Shown: positions 35,940 through 47,800 of the stretch, one piece after another
Layout of the letters: each line of letters starts with the position of its first letter
Numbering within the stretch: the stretch's first letter is position 1
Source of the DNA: Saturnia japonica
Taxonomy: Eukaryota; Arthropoda; Insecta; Lepidoptera; Saturniidae
Length of the DNA: 64,000 nt
Reading direction: 5' to 3'
Assembly (NCBI GenBank): GCA_033032175.1
Contig: CM065322.1
Location: 9,362,001 to 9,426,000, forward strand
Notes under the pieces: generated by a model
Seen by the model: only the letters and a program-made list of their open reading frames with translations
What the model was told of the DNA's origin: nothing
The model's database searches: none
Translations under genes and position numbers: made by a program

Positions 35940-36094
35940 CTAATCAAAAAACTCGCGAGTCAACTGGTCAATGCATCTCGCGACCAGAGAGCTGGATATC
36001 TTGGTCAGCGTGTAAGCATTACCATACAGTGAGGCAATGCGGGTAGGATTCTGGGTATATTTCCTTCTGGCGTCGAGTTGGATGGTATCTACTA
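35940..36094 (-). pseudogene. Coding-like fragment of unknown family
   Basis: The minus strand is open for about 51 codons and ends in TAG at 35940. It includes 'LDARRKYTQNPTRIASLYGN' and 'LVARCIDQLTREFFD'. All three plus-strand frames are interrupted. An AG dinucleotide just before 36094 could be a splice acceptor, but the upstream tract is not pyrimidine-rich. Family unknown; it lies upstream (on the minus strand) of the fragment at 35494-35700. Confidence 0.3.
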
Positions 36095-36283
36095 CTTGTA
36101 TTTTAATTAAATTTAACATTAAGTTATTTTAATTTTTTTTTTCATTTTAAAAATAAATATCTTAATTATTTTTGTTTATACCCAATAGTAATTAGACAGA
36201 GATCTATTATGTAAATTAATCAACTGTTATACAATGATGAAACGCCATACTAATTCATACATGAAATGTACAAACACCGATAC

Positions 36284-36580
36284 TCAGTGCTTCCATTGCT
36301 TCGAAACTATTACGATGGGTGCCATTCTCTTGCGCATGTCAGTATAAAAATCATCAACTCCTGCCTAAGTAAACATCCCAGATGCGCGACACAATCGCGG
36401 CAGTACTAAAAATGGTCTAAAGTTTACCTTTCGAGGTATTCGTATATTGGACACGCAAGACGCTAACAGTGTTTTGATGGAAGTTGGTCCAAAGTATGAT
36501 CGTTTAGTAACATTAGCCATATGCTTTAAGCTAGCAGTGCCCCACGTTTCCGCAAACGTTTGTTACTTAGAAATTACCGT
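36284..36580. pseudogene. Coding-like fragment, direction uncertain
   Basis: The plus strand is open from about 36369 to the TAA at 36581 and includes 'GLKFTFRGIRILDTQDANSV' and 'PKYDRLVTLAICFKLAVPHV'. The minus strand is open from an ATG near 36520 to 36284 with one in-frame TAG. Both readings look protein-like and neither is recognised. The plus-strand reading runs to the edge of the satellite array. The copy in the duplicated block at about 39700-40020 is also largely preserved. Confidence 0.3.
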
Positions 36581-36605
36581 ATAATATATATATATATATA
36601 TATAA

Positions 36606-38280
36606 TATTTTTTACTATTATTTTACGATTTCTATAAGAAGGTATTATTGAAAATTCTCATAGCCTATCTAATATAGAATAACGTAGGCATCCCGTCCAC
36701 AACATTTCATTAAAATCGGTTAAGAATATAGAAAATAATATTTTTTACTATTATTTTACGATTTCTATAAGAAGGTATTATTGAAAATTCTCATAGCCTA
36801 TCTATCATAGAATAATGTAGGCATCCCGTCCACAACATTTCATCAAAATCGGTTAAGAATAGAGAAAATAATATTTTTTTCTATTATTTTACGATTTCTA
36901 TAAGAAGGTATTATTGAAAATTCTCATAGCCTATCTATTATAGAATAACGTAGGCATCCCATCCACAACATTTCATCAAAATCTGTTAAGAATAGAGAAA
37001 ATAATATTTTTTACTATTATTTTACGATTTCTATAAGAAGTATTATTGAAAATTCTCATAGCCTATATATTATAGAATAACGTAGGCATCCCGTCCACAA
37101 CATTTCATCAAAATCGGTTAAAAATATAGAAAATAATATTTTTTACTATTATTTTACGATTTCTATAAGAAGTATTATTGAAAATTCTCATAGCCTATAT
37201 ATTATAGAATAACGTAGGCATCCCGTCCACAAAATTTCATCAAAATCGGTTAAAAATATAGAAAATAATATTTTTTACTATTATTTTACGATTTCTATAA
37301 GAAGTATTATTGAAAATTCTCATAGCCTATATATTATAGAATAACGTAGGCATCCCGTCCACAACATTTCATCAAAATCGGTTAAAAATATAGAAAATAA
37401 TATTTTTTACTATTATTTTACGATTTCTATAAGAAGTATTATTGAAAATTCTCATAGCCTATATATTATAGAATAACGTAGGCATCCCGTCCACAACATT
37501 TCATCAAAATCGGTTAAAAATATAGAAAATAATATTTTTTACTATTATTTTACGATTTCTATAAGAAGGTATTATTGAAAATTCTCATAGCCTATCTATC
37601 ATAGAATAATGTAGGCATCCCGTCCACAACATTTCATCAAAATCGGTTAAGAATAGAGAAAATAATATTTTTTTCTATTATTTTACGATTTCTATAAGAA
37701 GGTATTATTGAAAATTCTCATAGCCTATCTATTATAGAATAACGTAGGCATCCCATCCACAACATTTCATCAAAATCGGTTAAGAATAGAGAAAATAATA
37801 TTTTTTACTATTATTTTACGATTTCTATAAGAAGTATTATTGAAAATTCTCATAGCCTATATATTATAGAATAACGTAGGCATCCCATCCACAACATTTC
37901 ATCAAAATCGGTTAAGAATAGAGAAAATAATATTTTTTACTATTATTTTACGATTTCTATAAGAAGTATTATTGAAAATTCTCATAGCCTATATATTATA
38001 GAATAACGTAGGCATCCCGTCCACAACATTTCATCAAAATCGGTTAAAAATATAGAAAATAATATTTTTTACTATTATTTTACGATTTCTATAAGAAGTA
38101 TTATTGAAAATTCTCATAGCCTATATATTATAGAATAACGTAGGCATCCCGTCCACAAAATTTCATCAAAATCGGTTAAAAATATAGAAAATAATATTTT
38201 TTACTATTATTTTACGATTTCTATAAGAAAGTATTATTAAAAATTCTCATAGCCTATCTATTATAGAATAACGTAGGCAT
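36606..38280. repeat. 132/133-bp satellite array 1 (13 units)
   Basis: Using the marker 'acgatttct', units start at 36625, 36758, 36891, 37024, 37156, 37288, 37420, 37552, 37685, 37818, 37950, 38082 and 38214. Spacing is therefore strictly 132 or 133 bp. Variants recur as a higher-order pattern: the unit at 36758 equals that at 37552, and 36891 nearly equals 37685, a period of 6 units (794 bp) with one extra unit in the second block. A (TA)n tract at about 36580-36604 precedes the array. The unit contains 'acatttcatcaaaatcggtt', a motif also found in dispersed repeats. Confidence 0.95.
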
Positions 38281-41200
38281 AGCCAGCCATAAAAAGCCGT
38301 GCGTGCTTCGACTCGTGGCAGTCTACTTCCGAATGTAAGGTTAAGGTTACACCTGTTACGTGTATGAGGACATACACGTTGTCAGGATGGTCGAATGTAA
38401 GGTTACTCAAAAACATTTTTTGAAAAAACGTGACTACCTTCCGTTTTGCAGAATGAATGTGGGTGGTATACAAACATCAATAAATTGATATTGTAAACTT
38501 ATTACTACATAATCTGACAATGATTAATTTTATATAAAGCGGGTAGGACTGCGATTATTTTGATATAAAAGCGGGTACGTCAAGCCTTGAAGGATGCATT
38601 GTGAAAGTAACCTCTTTGACAACGATACTCTGTTGAATAAACCACGAATATTAAACTTTTGGACTATTATTCCACAAGACCACAAGTTTTAACAATATAT
38701 TATTATGATTTTGAGAAGTTCCCTGGTTTATCTTCGAAGTCAAAGAAAGGTCCAACGAACAAAGAATTTCAAAATCGGTTCATCAACAAAGAAGTTATGG
38801 TGAACATTCATAAAAACTATATTTCAAATTGAGAATCTCCTCCTTTTTGAAATTAGTAAAAACAAAGTAGTCAAACATTTTGTCGCCACTACTAAAGAGT
38901 GACAGGAATTAATTTAATGAACTCTAAATATAGTTAAGTTTATTCTAAAGGATTTGTAATTTGGCTAATTGGATGCCGACAGCAGTTAGTTAATGTGTCT
39001 ATATCGGATTGTTGGAGCGCTCGTGCGTCCAATCTATTGATTGGTATCAAACCAATGCTTCGATAACGCCTTGCTGCTATACGATGAATTGACTATTTGC
39101 TTATTTTCATTCAAGTATTCGTTATATTCGTCGAGTAGATATTTTATAACAAACTAATATTTTTTACATAATACGTTAAAGAAATATAATGATATGATTT
39201 ACATATTTGTATAAACGTTGTAATTATTTTACATTTGTTTTTATGACAACATGGGCATTGAATAAGAGTAAACTATAAATTGAAGACAGCTTAAGTTTAA
39301 ACAAAACAAAAATTAAATTAAATATGTATTATTTGTTAAATTATAAAAAATAAAGAACTTGAAATCCTAGGACTGTGGCCTAATCAAAAAACTCGCGAGT
39401 CAACTGGTCAATGCATCTCGCGACCAGAGAGTGGATATCTTGGTAGCGTGTAAGCATTACCATACAGTGAGGCAATGCGGGTAGGATTCTGGGTATATTT
39501 CCTTCTGGCGTCGAGTTGGATGGTATTATACTTGTATTTTAATTAAATTTAACATTAAGTTATTTTAATTTTTTTTTTCATTTTAAAAATAAATATTTAA
39601 TTATTTTTGTTTATACCCAATAGTAATTAGACAGAGATCTATTATGTAAATTAATCAACTGTTATACAATGATGAAACGCCATATAATTCATACATGAAA
39701 TGTACAAACACCGATACTCAGTGCTTCCATTGCTTCGAAACTATTACGATGGGTGCCATTCTCTTGCGCATGTCAGTATAAAAATCATCAACTCCTGCCT
39801 AAGTAAACATCCCAGATGCGCGACACAATCGCGGCAGTACTAAAAATGGTTAAAGTTTACCTTTCGAGGTATTCGTATATTGGACACGCAAGACGCTAAC
39901 AGTGTTTTGATGGAAGTTGGTCCAAAGTATGATCGTTTAGTAACATTAGCCATATGCTTTAAGCTAGCAGTGCCCCACGTTTCCGCAAACGTTTGTTACT
40001 TAGAAATTACCGTATAAATATTATATATATATATATATTTTTTACTATTATTTTACGATTTCTATAAGAAGGTATTATTGAAAATTCTCATAGCCTATCT
40101 AATATAGAATAACGTAGGCATCCCGTCCACAACATTTCATTAAAATCGGTTAAGAATATAGAAAATAATATTTTTTACTATTATTTTACGATTTCTATAA
40201 GAAGGTATTATTGAAAATTCTCATAGCCTATCTATCATAGAATAATGTAGGCATCCCGTCCACAACATTTCATCAAAATCGGTTAAGAATAGAGAAAATA
40301 ATATTTTTTTCTATTATTTTACGATTTCTATAAGAAGGTATTATTGAAAATTCTCATAGCCTATCTATTATAGAATAACGTAGGCATCCCATCCACAACA
40401 TTTCATCAAAATCTGTTAAGAATAGAGAAAATAATATTTTTTACTATTATTTTACGATTTCTATAAGAAGTATTATTGAAAATTCTCATAGCCTATATAT
40501 TATAGAATAACGTAGGCATCCCGTCCACAACATTTCATCAAAATCGGTTAAAAATATAGAAAATAATATTTTTTACTATTATTTTACGATTTCTATAAGA
40601 AGTATTATTGAAAATTCTCATAGCCTATATATTATAGAATAACGTAGGCATCCCGTCCACAAAATTTCATCAAAATCGGTTAAAAATATAGAAAATAATA
40701 TTTTTTACTATTATTTTACGATTTCTATAAGAAGTATTATTGAAAATTCTCATAGCCTATATATTATAGAATAACGTAGGCATCCCGTCCACAACATTTC
40801 ATCAAAATCGGTTAAAAATATAGAAAATAATATTTTTTACTATTATTTTACGATTTCTATAAGAAGTATTATTGAAAATTCTCATAGCCTATATATTATA
40901 GAATAACGTAGGCATCCCGTCCACAACATTTCATCAAAATCGGTTAAAAATATAGAAAATAATATTTTTTACTATTATTTTACGATTTCTATAAGAAGGT
41001 ATTATTGAAAATTCTCATAGCCTATCTATCATAGAATAATGTAGGCATCCCGTCCACAACATTTCATCAAAATCGGTTAAGAATAGAGAAAATAATATTT
41101 TTTTCTATTATTTTACGATTTCTATAAGAAGGTATTATTGAAAATTCTCATAGCCTATCTATTATAGAATAACGTAGGCATCCCATCCACAACATTTCAT

Positions 41201-41716
41201 CAAAATCGGTTAAGAATAGAGAAAATAATATTTTTTACTATTATTTTACGATTTCTATAAGAAGTATTATTGAAAATTCTCATAGCCTATCTATTATAGA
41301 ATAACGTAGGCATCCCATCCACAACATTTCATCAAAATCGGTTAAGAATAGAGAAAATAATATTTTTTACTATTATTTTACGATTTCTATTATATAAGAA
41401 GGTATTATTGAAAATTCTCATAGCCTATATATTATAGAATAACGTAGGCATCCCGTCCACAACATTTCATCAAAATCGGTTAAAAATATAGAAAATAATA
41501 TTTTTTACTATTATTTTACGATTTCTATAAGAAGTATTATTGAAAATTCTCATAGCCTATATATTATAGAATAACGTAGGCATCCCGTCCACAAAATTTC
41601 ATCAAAATCGGTTAAAAATATAGAAAATAATATTTTTTACTATTATTTTACGATTTCTATAAGAAAGTATTATTAAAAATTCTCATAGCCTATCTATTAT
41701 AGAATAACGTAGGCAT
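38281..41716. repeat. Duplicated block, unit 2 (3436 bp)
   Basis: This is a head-to-tail copy of 34826-38280 in the same order (retrotransposon 3' end, LTR, flank, satellite array). Between about 38410 and 39850 it differs by some two dozen one-base deletions and only about two substitutions. The deleted bases on the plus strand are mostly C (about 16), a few T and A, and no G. The satellite part is almost unchanged. Sequence to the right of 41716 continues the satellite unit normally. Confidence 0.9.
38396..38694 (+). repeat. Third LTR copy, within duplicated block
   Basis: It is 299 bp against 304 bp in the other two LTRs, owing to five single-base deletions (for example 'gcattgtgaa' for 'gcattcgtgaa' and 'ctctgttgaa' for 'ctctgtctgaa'). 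It is a by-product of the block duplication, not an independent insertion. Confidence 0.85.
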
Positions 41717-41745
41717 CCCGTCCACAACATTTCATCAAAATCGGT
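40036..41745. repeat. 132/133-bp satellite array 2 (13 units)
   Basis: The same marker falls at 40055, 40188, 40321, 40454, 40586, 40718, 40850, 40982, 41115, 41248, 41380, 41518 and 41650. The order of variant units repeats array 1. Two differences stand out: a short 'tatataagaagg' insertion in the unit at 41380, and one unit (41248) with 'ctatctatta' in place of 'ctatatatta'. The array decays at 'ggttgagaatttag' near 41745. Confidence 0.95.
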
Positions 41746-42253
41746 TGAGAATTTAGTTTCCTAAAAGAAAAATGACTAATTTTGACAGTATTATTGAAAT
41801 AGATAAACAGATTTTAATTTCATGACTACAACGAGCAACTCTACGGGCCAACATTTTCCCCCAACTGCGACCGCCCTGCGTTCTCATTCAATATATTAAT
41901 ATAACGCTATTTGTTGGGTCAAATCAAACTACATTCATAATAAGTACTTAAACAATTTAAATTGCTTTGCGTGTGCTCGCTTTTTACGTTTTAAGGTATT
42001 TTTAACCAGAGTGCCAAGCTCTGCAATATTGGTTTAGCTTTTATAAAGCCACATTCATTTTTTAAATGAAAATTGTTTCTATCTATTTGTAAATGAATGC
42101 CCTGTTTTATTTAGATATTAACACGGCAAAGTGAAGGTATTGTCGACTACCAAGAGATTGTTTATTCATAGACGCCGGCCTGAAAGCCACTCGGTAGTTG
42201 AAGTGCGATAAACCAAAAGTGACTCACATGACGGGTTTATCACTATGTGTATT
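41746..42253. other. No supported gene
   Basis: Unique AT-rich sequence follows the array. No gene or repeat is recognised. Confidence 0.5.
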
Positions 42254-42509
42254 GTGTGTTTTCAATAACCTATCTATCCGTTGTTTAAGTTACTAAAGAT
42301 AGACAAATATAACCTTAGGTATATTCTTACTTTTATTTCAGTAACGTATAAATGGTAAGTTTTTCATATCTACATAATATATATCCATATCCTATAGATT
42401 GAATAGATAAAAGGGAAGTCGATATCTGTCTTAAGTTAAAGATAGTACTTATTACAAATATGCATTAAACGAGGATAGTAAACTCAGATATGGTATTGGA
42501 AACGGCCGT
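42254..42509. repeat. MITE family L, copy 1
   Basis: The left end 'gttttcaataacctatctat' and the reverse complement of the right end 'cgtttccaataccatatctg' form imperfect inverted repeats. The interior ('gatatctgtcttaagttaaa', 'gatagtacttatta', 'gaggatagtaaactcagata') matches 48745-48985 in the same orientation. It is non-coding. Superfamily unknown; a target duplication could not be fixed. Confidence 0.7.
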
Positions 42510-45234
42510 TAGTCGGGTGTTACACATGTTGTATGGTGGTTGTGATCCGGTTGATCAAAAGTATTGTCGTGTCGTATACTACAAAACATTGAATGTAATT
42601 TTACCATTAAAAATAAGTATTTAACATTATATAAATAACTGTAACTTTAATTCGGATACTTCGACATAACTTTTGTTATAACTGTAGGAAATCTCAATTG
42701 CGTTTCCCGAGAGACGATTTATTTTGAGATAAAAGGGAACTTCTGTAAAATATTCTTGTCGAATGCAAATTTTATTTATATTAAAACAGAAAGAATACAC
42801 TGTGTTGGTTTACCTGCATGCTTTTGAGAAGAAATATAATGACAAAATGTTATTTTTTATGTAATATTTAAAACTAGCAACTGCCTTCGTTTTCGTATGA
42901 GTTGATTGTAATTTAAGAATAAAATATAGCCTAGCCAAATGTTACAATTAAACAGAACCACATATGTTAAAATTTTAGACAGGATCCCCCGTTACATCAC
43001 TCGTGCCAAATTTTTTGCCTATTCTGTTTAGGGGATTCAGCTATGTGTTAATTGATAAGTCAGTCATTCAGTCACGCCTTCCAGTTATATATATTTAGAT
43101 TATTACACTACTCAGAAATAATGTAGCTTTCTATTTTTGAAAGAATTTTCAGATTCGAATCAGTAGTTCCTGAGATTACCTCTTTATAATTAATAGTATT
43201 ACAATTAAAATTAATTAATTAAAATTTAAGATTAATTAAGAAATAGTAATAGAATTTAGATAATAAAATAGTGATTTTTATTTGTCTGTTTAATACAACA
43301 TTGCCAGTATCAGGGAATATGCATCGATTGAAAACTAAGTACAGAAGCACTGAAGACAGATAACGATGATAAGGATTAGCTTATAAAATATAACTTATTA
43401 AACTTAAGAGTTTAATTATAACTTTAGCTTATAATCGCATACGGTCATACTTCTTGATGAATAGTCTTCTTGATTTATAAATGACTGTATTACAGATATA
43501 AAACACAAAATTGAACTGTAAGTTTTTGACTTTTTAAACTTAATTTGTATCATTGTCTCTAATGATCGTTATTCGACAAAGGTTTGAAATTACGACGTCA
43601 TCTAAATTTAGTCAGGCGCTGTCATAAAACTGTATTTTGCCGTAGCCTAACTTAAATGAAACTATACGTTTATTTTAACATACCTGCTAACTTTAAATTG
43701 GGCCGACCGCGGCTTCACTGTCAGGAAAGAACACACCGTACTACACATTCAATGAAAATTATCATATGATTTTATTGCGGAAAGGTTAATTTCTTTTCGG
43801 TCATTTTTGAATATTCATATTTTATTTTGTGTTATCAAAGAAGTATAAGATTGTTATTTTTTTTTGTTGACTTTTGAGCAACTTTAACTTTGTTACGATG
43901 TATTTTACCGATTCGCGGAATAGGTCGGAGTCCCGCGACGTGACCGCGGCGATTGCGGTCCCGCTGAAAACTGAATCTTACCGCTTTCAGCCTTCATTCT
44001 GGCTTTGACGCCCTATAAGGGGCTTTGCGGTTATTAGTGCGAGGGTTTCAAGCTTATGGAAACCAATTAATGTGTTGGACACGCTACGATGGAATACCTA
44101 TAAAATGTCAATATATTGCGTTTAGTATGTAATAGATTGAAGGCACCTTCAATCCCTTTTTATTATCTTAGTCACAATTTTTGATTTTTAAAAGACTAGC
44201 AAATTATATTTGGAGAACGAGACGTTCATGTTACCTCGTACGTTTATAGAAAAATCTAATACTTGAAAAAAAAAATGTTATTTAGTTACAGATAGTGCCG
44301 ATTTTTACATGGAATCCAAGTTTGTATTAAAACATTATTCCTTTAAATATTACTAACTTTTAATTGAGGTTTCGTTCTCGTTGTCTTCGAAATGAAACAA
44401 CTCACGCGTCACCTATTGTAAACTTGTTGTACTAATACAGAATATTATGCTTGGTTGCATAAAAACTCACCAAACATTATTTGCAATCAGATGAATGGTT
44501 TAGAAACGCATAGGTACAAACAAAGAAAAAAACATTCATTTTTATATTTATGATATATGTATTACTATATTTTATACTAATTATATCTCTAAAAGATATT
44601 GTAAGTATACCATGTTCAATTTTATAAAAGCAATAATAATTATTCTGCTAATTCTTTAAACTGAAACGGGTTCTGCTGTTGAGTCGAAATATGAAGTGCT
44701 TTAAAAATGAATTTATTAATGAATTCAATTAAAATGTTAATTAATTAGTGTAGATGATATACTGCTTGACCACTATGAATGTTTACCGTCCTACGTTATA
44801 TTTTTTTTTTAATATACTACAATTTTACGTTCAAAATTCTATTTCCTTTATGATCAAAACTGAAATGATTACGGGAGCTGTGGAGTTTCAGAAATGATTT
44901 CCTTTCTAAGGAAATTGGGGTTTATAAATGAGCATTTTTTTGTACCTTTCTCATATTTATGGAACCACTACCTATATTGAATTTGTGTTCACGATTCTTT
45001 CTGAAATTATATTAATTCTTTAATTATATTAACTCGTAAGGACGAATTCATTGATATAGAATAGGCATTTAAGTTGATAATTAAAAAAAAAAGTATGTAT
45101 CTTTATTCCCGTTTTCTTCATAATCCTTTTTTTTAATGGCAACTCACTATATTCTTGCACAATTAGTCCAAGGTCACGAATATTGAATATTTTTCCAATT
45201 ACCTTGCAGTCTTCAAACTTAACTTAAGATGGGC
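42510..45234. other. AT-rich stretch with minor relics
   Basis: No gene is supported. Positions 42874-42900 carry a CTAG-ended repeat start ('aactagcaactgccttcgtt') similar to 61768. A GC-rich patch at 43915-44060 ('gtcccgcgacgtgaccgcgg') is without match in the window. Low-complexity tracts are frequent. Confidence 0.45.
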
Positions 45235-45360
45235 GATCCCTTCCAGGGAGATTTTGTAGCAAAAAAGTACATGTTCCCAGTTATTATTTATAATCCACTT
45301 CACTTTTGCACAACGAACAAACTACATTAGGTAAAATGTCGCCAAAATTACGTAATATAG
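45235..45360 (+). repeat. Dispersed repeat family F, copy 2
   Basis: 'ttataatccacttcactttt', 'acaaactac' and 'aaaatgtcgccaaaattacg' match the text at 12868-12950 and, inverted, 49385-49425. Confidence 0.55.
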
Positions 45361-45954
45361 CCCCAAATAGTATAAGTTTATGAATTAAAACAAAAACCAC
45401 TACACAACAGTTAAAGATCTATCTAATGGTTTTTTTTTAACAAAAAGATTATGCTATTTGTCTATTTGTAAATAACAGGGACCATAGACTTTATAATGAT
45501 GTTTGAATAATTTAATTTCATTAAGAATAAAGGGACATAATACGGTGTTACCACAAAAACATCTTTGAGAAATTTAATAATATAGAGACAGTTGTCGTAA
45601 GTCATATCCCTGAATTTCTTAAGCTAAAAATGTTATCTGCCACGTCTACTCGCTCTAGAGATGTGTTTATTTAGCGTGAATTTCGATTTATTTGAAGTGC
45701 CCGTCTTATAAAGAATGCGACAGGTGAAATTGTCGTACGCATCTCTTGCTTAATTCAAGAGCACGGAATTCCCCGCAAATTTAGATATTAGACATTATAT
45801 GATTCCGAGCAAAGAACAGAAATTTTACCACTTTTTAGAGTACACGTTTGAATTTTCAGGAATATCAATTTTTTTATTGTGGATTGACATGACGTGCTCT
45901 TTATACTAACTTGCGCTTCACACGCTTTAAGTATTATTTGTATTATTGTAAGTA
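45361..45954. other. No supported gene
   Basis: AT-rich; nothing recognised. Confidence 0.5.
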
Positions 45955-46080
45955 TGTAATAATAATAATAACAACATCACCCTGTAAGTAATCCACTACT
46001 AGGCAAAGGCCTCTTCCCAAGGGAAGGCATTGGCTTAATCACCAAGATAGCCCACGACGTATTCATGTATGTTATATTCT
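45955..46080 (+). repeat. Widespread lepidopteran-type repeat fragment
   Basis: An (ATA)n-like start is followed by 'ccactactaggcaaaggcct' and 'cccaagggaaggcattggct'. This wording, with variants such as 'ccactgctgggc' and 'aaggcctcc', is familiar from many lepidopteran intergenic regions. The class is not certain. No second copy is in this window. Confidence 0.5.
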
Positions 46081-46199
46081 TATCTATATCAATAAATCTG
46101 TTGTCCTGTCTGTACTTTATATATAGTTTCAAAATTTCCCGATAGGCACACTTATCTATAGGATACTGATCACATAATCCATTACATTTTTTTTTCTCT

Positions 46200-46680
46200 G
46201 TTTGTTTGTATGTTCAGATTTAAGTAAAAACCGGTTTGACCGATTCCTATGAAATTTTGTACAGAGGATGCTTATGTCATCGTTCAATTGATAGTGTGTA
46301 AGAAATTTTAATGTAACTTTTAGATATCGTAAAAAAAAATATATTCAAAAAATCTATTTTTATTAATTCTTAGCTGATTTTGAAAAAAAATTGTACACGG
46401 GAAGCATAGTCATTCTAGGAATGATAAGTTATGAGAATTTTAATAACACTTTTAGGAATCGTAAAAAAAAAATTCAAAAATTTAAAATGTCATTAATTCT
46501 TCAAGAAATAAAAAAAAATCATAAATTCTCAACCGATTTTGGTGAAAATTCTACACGGGAAATGCATGCCACTCTTCAATTGATACGGTATATGAGTAAA
46601 AATAAAATTGCGGGATGTAAATAGCTACTGCGTAGTAACAAACGCCCGCGGAGCCGCGGGCATACCGCTTGTTTTTTATA
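46200..46680 (+). repeat. Dispersed repeat family H with hairpin terminus, copy 2
   Basis: Iterated units carry 'aaaattgtacacgggaag', 'gagaattttaataacac' and 'aggaatcgtaaaaaaa'. The tail is a perfect GC hairpin, GCCCGCGG-AG-CCGCGGGC (46646-46663), followed by 'ataccgcttgt'. That matches a slightly mutated Helitron-like terminus. Read on the minus strand, the units align with the 132-bp satellite unit ('tttacgatt', 'ttattaaaattctcata', 'cccgtgtacaa'). The 77-residue frame at 46391-46624 is repeat-derived. Confidence 0.6.
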
Positions 46681-46818
46681 ATATTTATTCATATTTTGCT
46701 ATTGTACATGTCTAAATCAATCAATTGTACAAAACTGCCGACAGAAAGTGAGATTTCAATAAAGCACATACATACATAGTTACCACATAGTACACATACA
46801 TAGTTACATACATTACCA

Positions 46819-46985
46819 CGTACGGGAAGACACAGCGTGGGCAGACCCGCCACAAGGTAGACCGACGATCTGGTAAAGGAAGCCGCCAAGCCGCTGTATG
46901 CGGGCAGCTCAGGACCGGTCGTTTTGGTGATCTTTGGGAAAGGCCTATGTCTAGAAGTGGACGTCTTTGGGTTGAAATGATAAAC
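46819..46985 (+). pseudogene. RTE-like LINE, C-terminal fragment
   Basis: 'gggcagacccgccacaaggt', 'agaccgacgatctggtaaag' and 'ggaaaggcctatgtctagaa' encode, in the plus direction, the 'R.TRWTDDLVK...AAQDR..W..LGEAYV..W' ending seen in insect RTE-type LINEs. The minus-strand frames at 46689-47008 are antisense shadows. It is preceded by iterated 'acata' tracts. Confidence 0.7.
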
Positions 46986-47659
46986 GTTGACATATAATTA
47001 TATAACACAATTTATGAAACAATTGAGACTGATTATTTCTTTCTTTTGTACTTGACGTTATCAAGCATTTTTTAAAGTAACATGTACTATTTTATTAGGA
47101 TCTAATTTCGCAATAGTATTACATTGATTATTAGTTAAATTATAATAACAGCCTTAAAATGTCAACCAACTCAACCAAAATGTCAGCTTATATAAGACTG
47201 CATACATAAAATGAAGTGCTATTATTACAACCCGTAAGTGAATGAAGTTTATTATAAATAAATAAGAAGGTTTACAAATACATGAGTATATTCTCCTTTT
47301 AAATTAACTTTAAATTAAATGAGATAAAGAACCCCTAGAGAGAAGTTCCGGCATGTAATCAAGAAGCGCTCTGATATAATTTAAAACGATGTAATAAAAT
47401 GTAAAGTTTATTATTACTTCGTTCATTTTTATAACGTTATTCAAAGTTAAATAATGAGAAAATTTAAAACTACTTCATTTAAAAGTTCAATAACAGATAG
47501 TATTATTATCTTTAAAATATCTTTTAATTGTGCTAGGTTCTATAGGACACGATAATTGTGTCCGACTAGAAAGCTACCAACATATAGGAAGTGTAACACT
47601 CGTTATAATGGATTTTACCCTAATTAGTGTAGACCATAATTTCAGATTACTAAATAAAT
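46986..47659. other. AT-rich stretch, nothing recognised
   Basis: No gene is seen. Confidence 0.5.
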
Positions 47660-47800
47660 ATTATACACATGTTCCTTCCCTCCTCCCAGGTGTTAGCAAC
47701 ATGTATATAATATCTATATGTTAGTTTAGCTCGAATTTTCTACGTATAGAGAATTAGTCAGATCACGACCTCGTTGCAATCGAGGCAATAGCCCACGCTC
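47660..47800 (+). repeat. Hairpin-bearing dispersed repeat (family G), copy 2
   Basis: 'acatgttccttccctcctcc' pairs weakly with 'agcaacatgt', as in copy 1. The flank ('tatgttagtttagctcgaat', 'agaattagtcagatcacgac') matches 29540-29605. The hairpin is more eroded here than at 29503-29542. Confidence 0.55.

Larger units (their letters stand above)
34826..38280. repeat. Duplicated block, unit 1 (3455 bp)
   Basis: This block holds the 3' end of the gypsy-type element with its LTR, 1.3 kb of flanking sequence and satellite array 1. It is followed head-to-tail by a second copy at 38281-41716. The junction at 38280/38281 joins the middle of a satellite unit ('aacgtaggcat') to retrotransposon sequence ('agccagccat'), with 2-base overlap 'at'. 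Confidence 0.9.

Noticed and set aside
36606..41745. Regular repeat array suggestive of CRISPR
   Set aside because: Units are contiguous and similar along their whole 132-133 bp, with no variable spacers. The context is a eukaryotic transposon-rich region, so it is a satellite.
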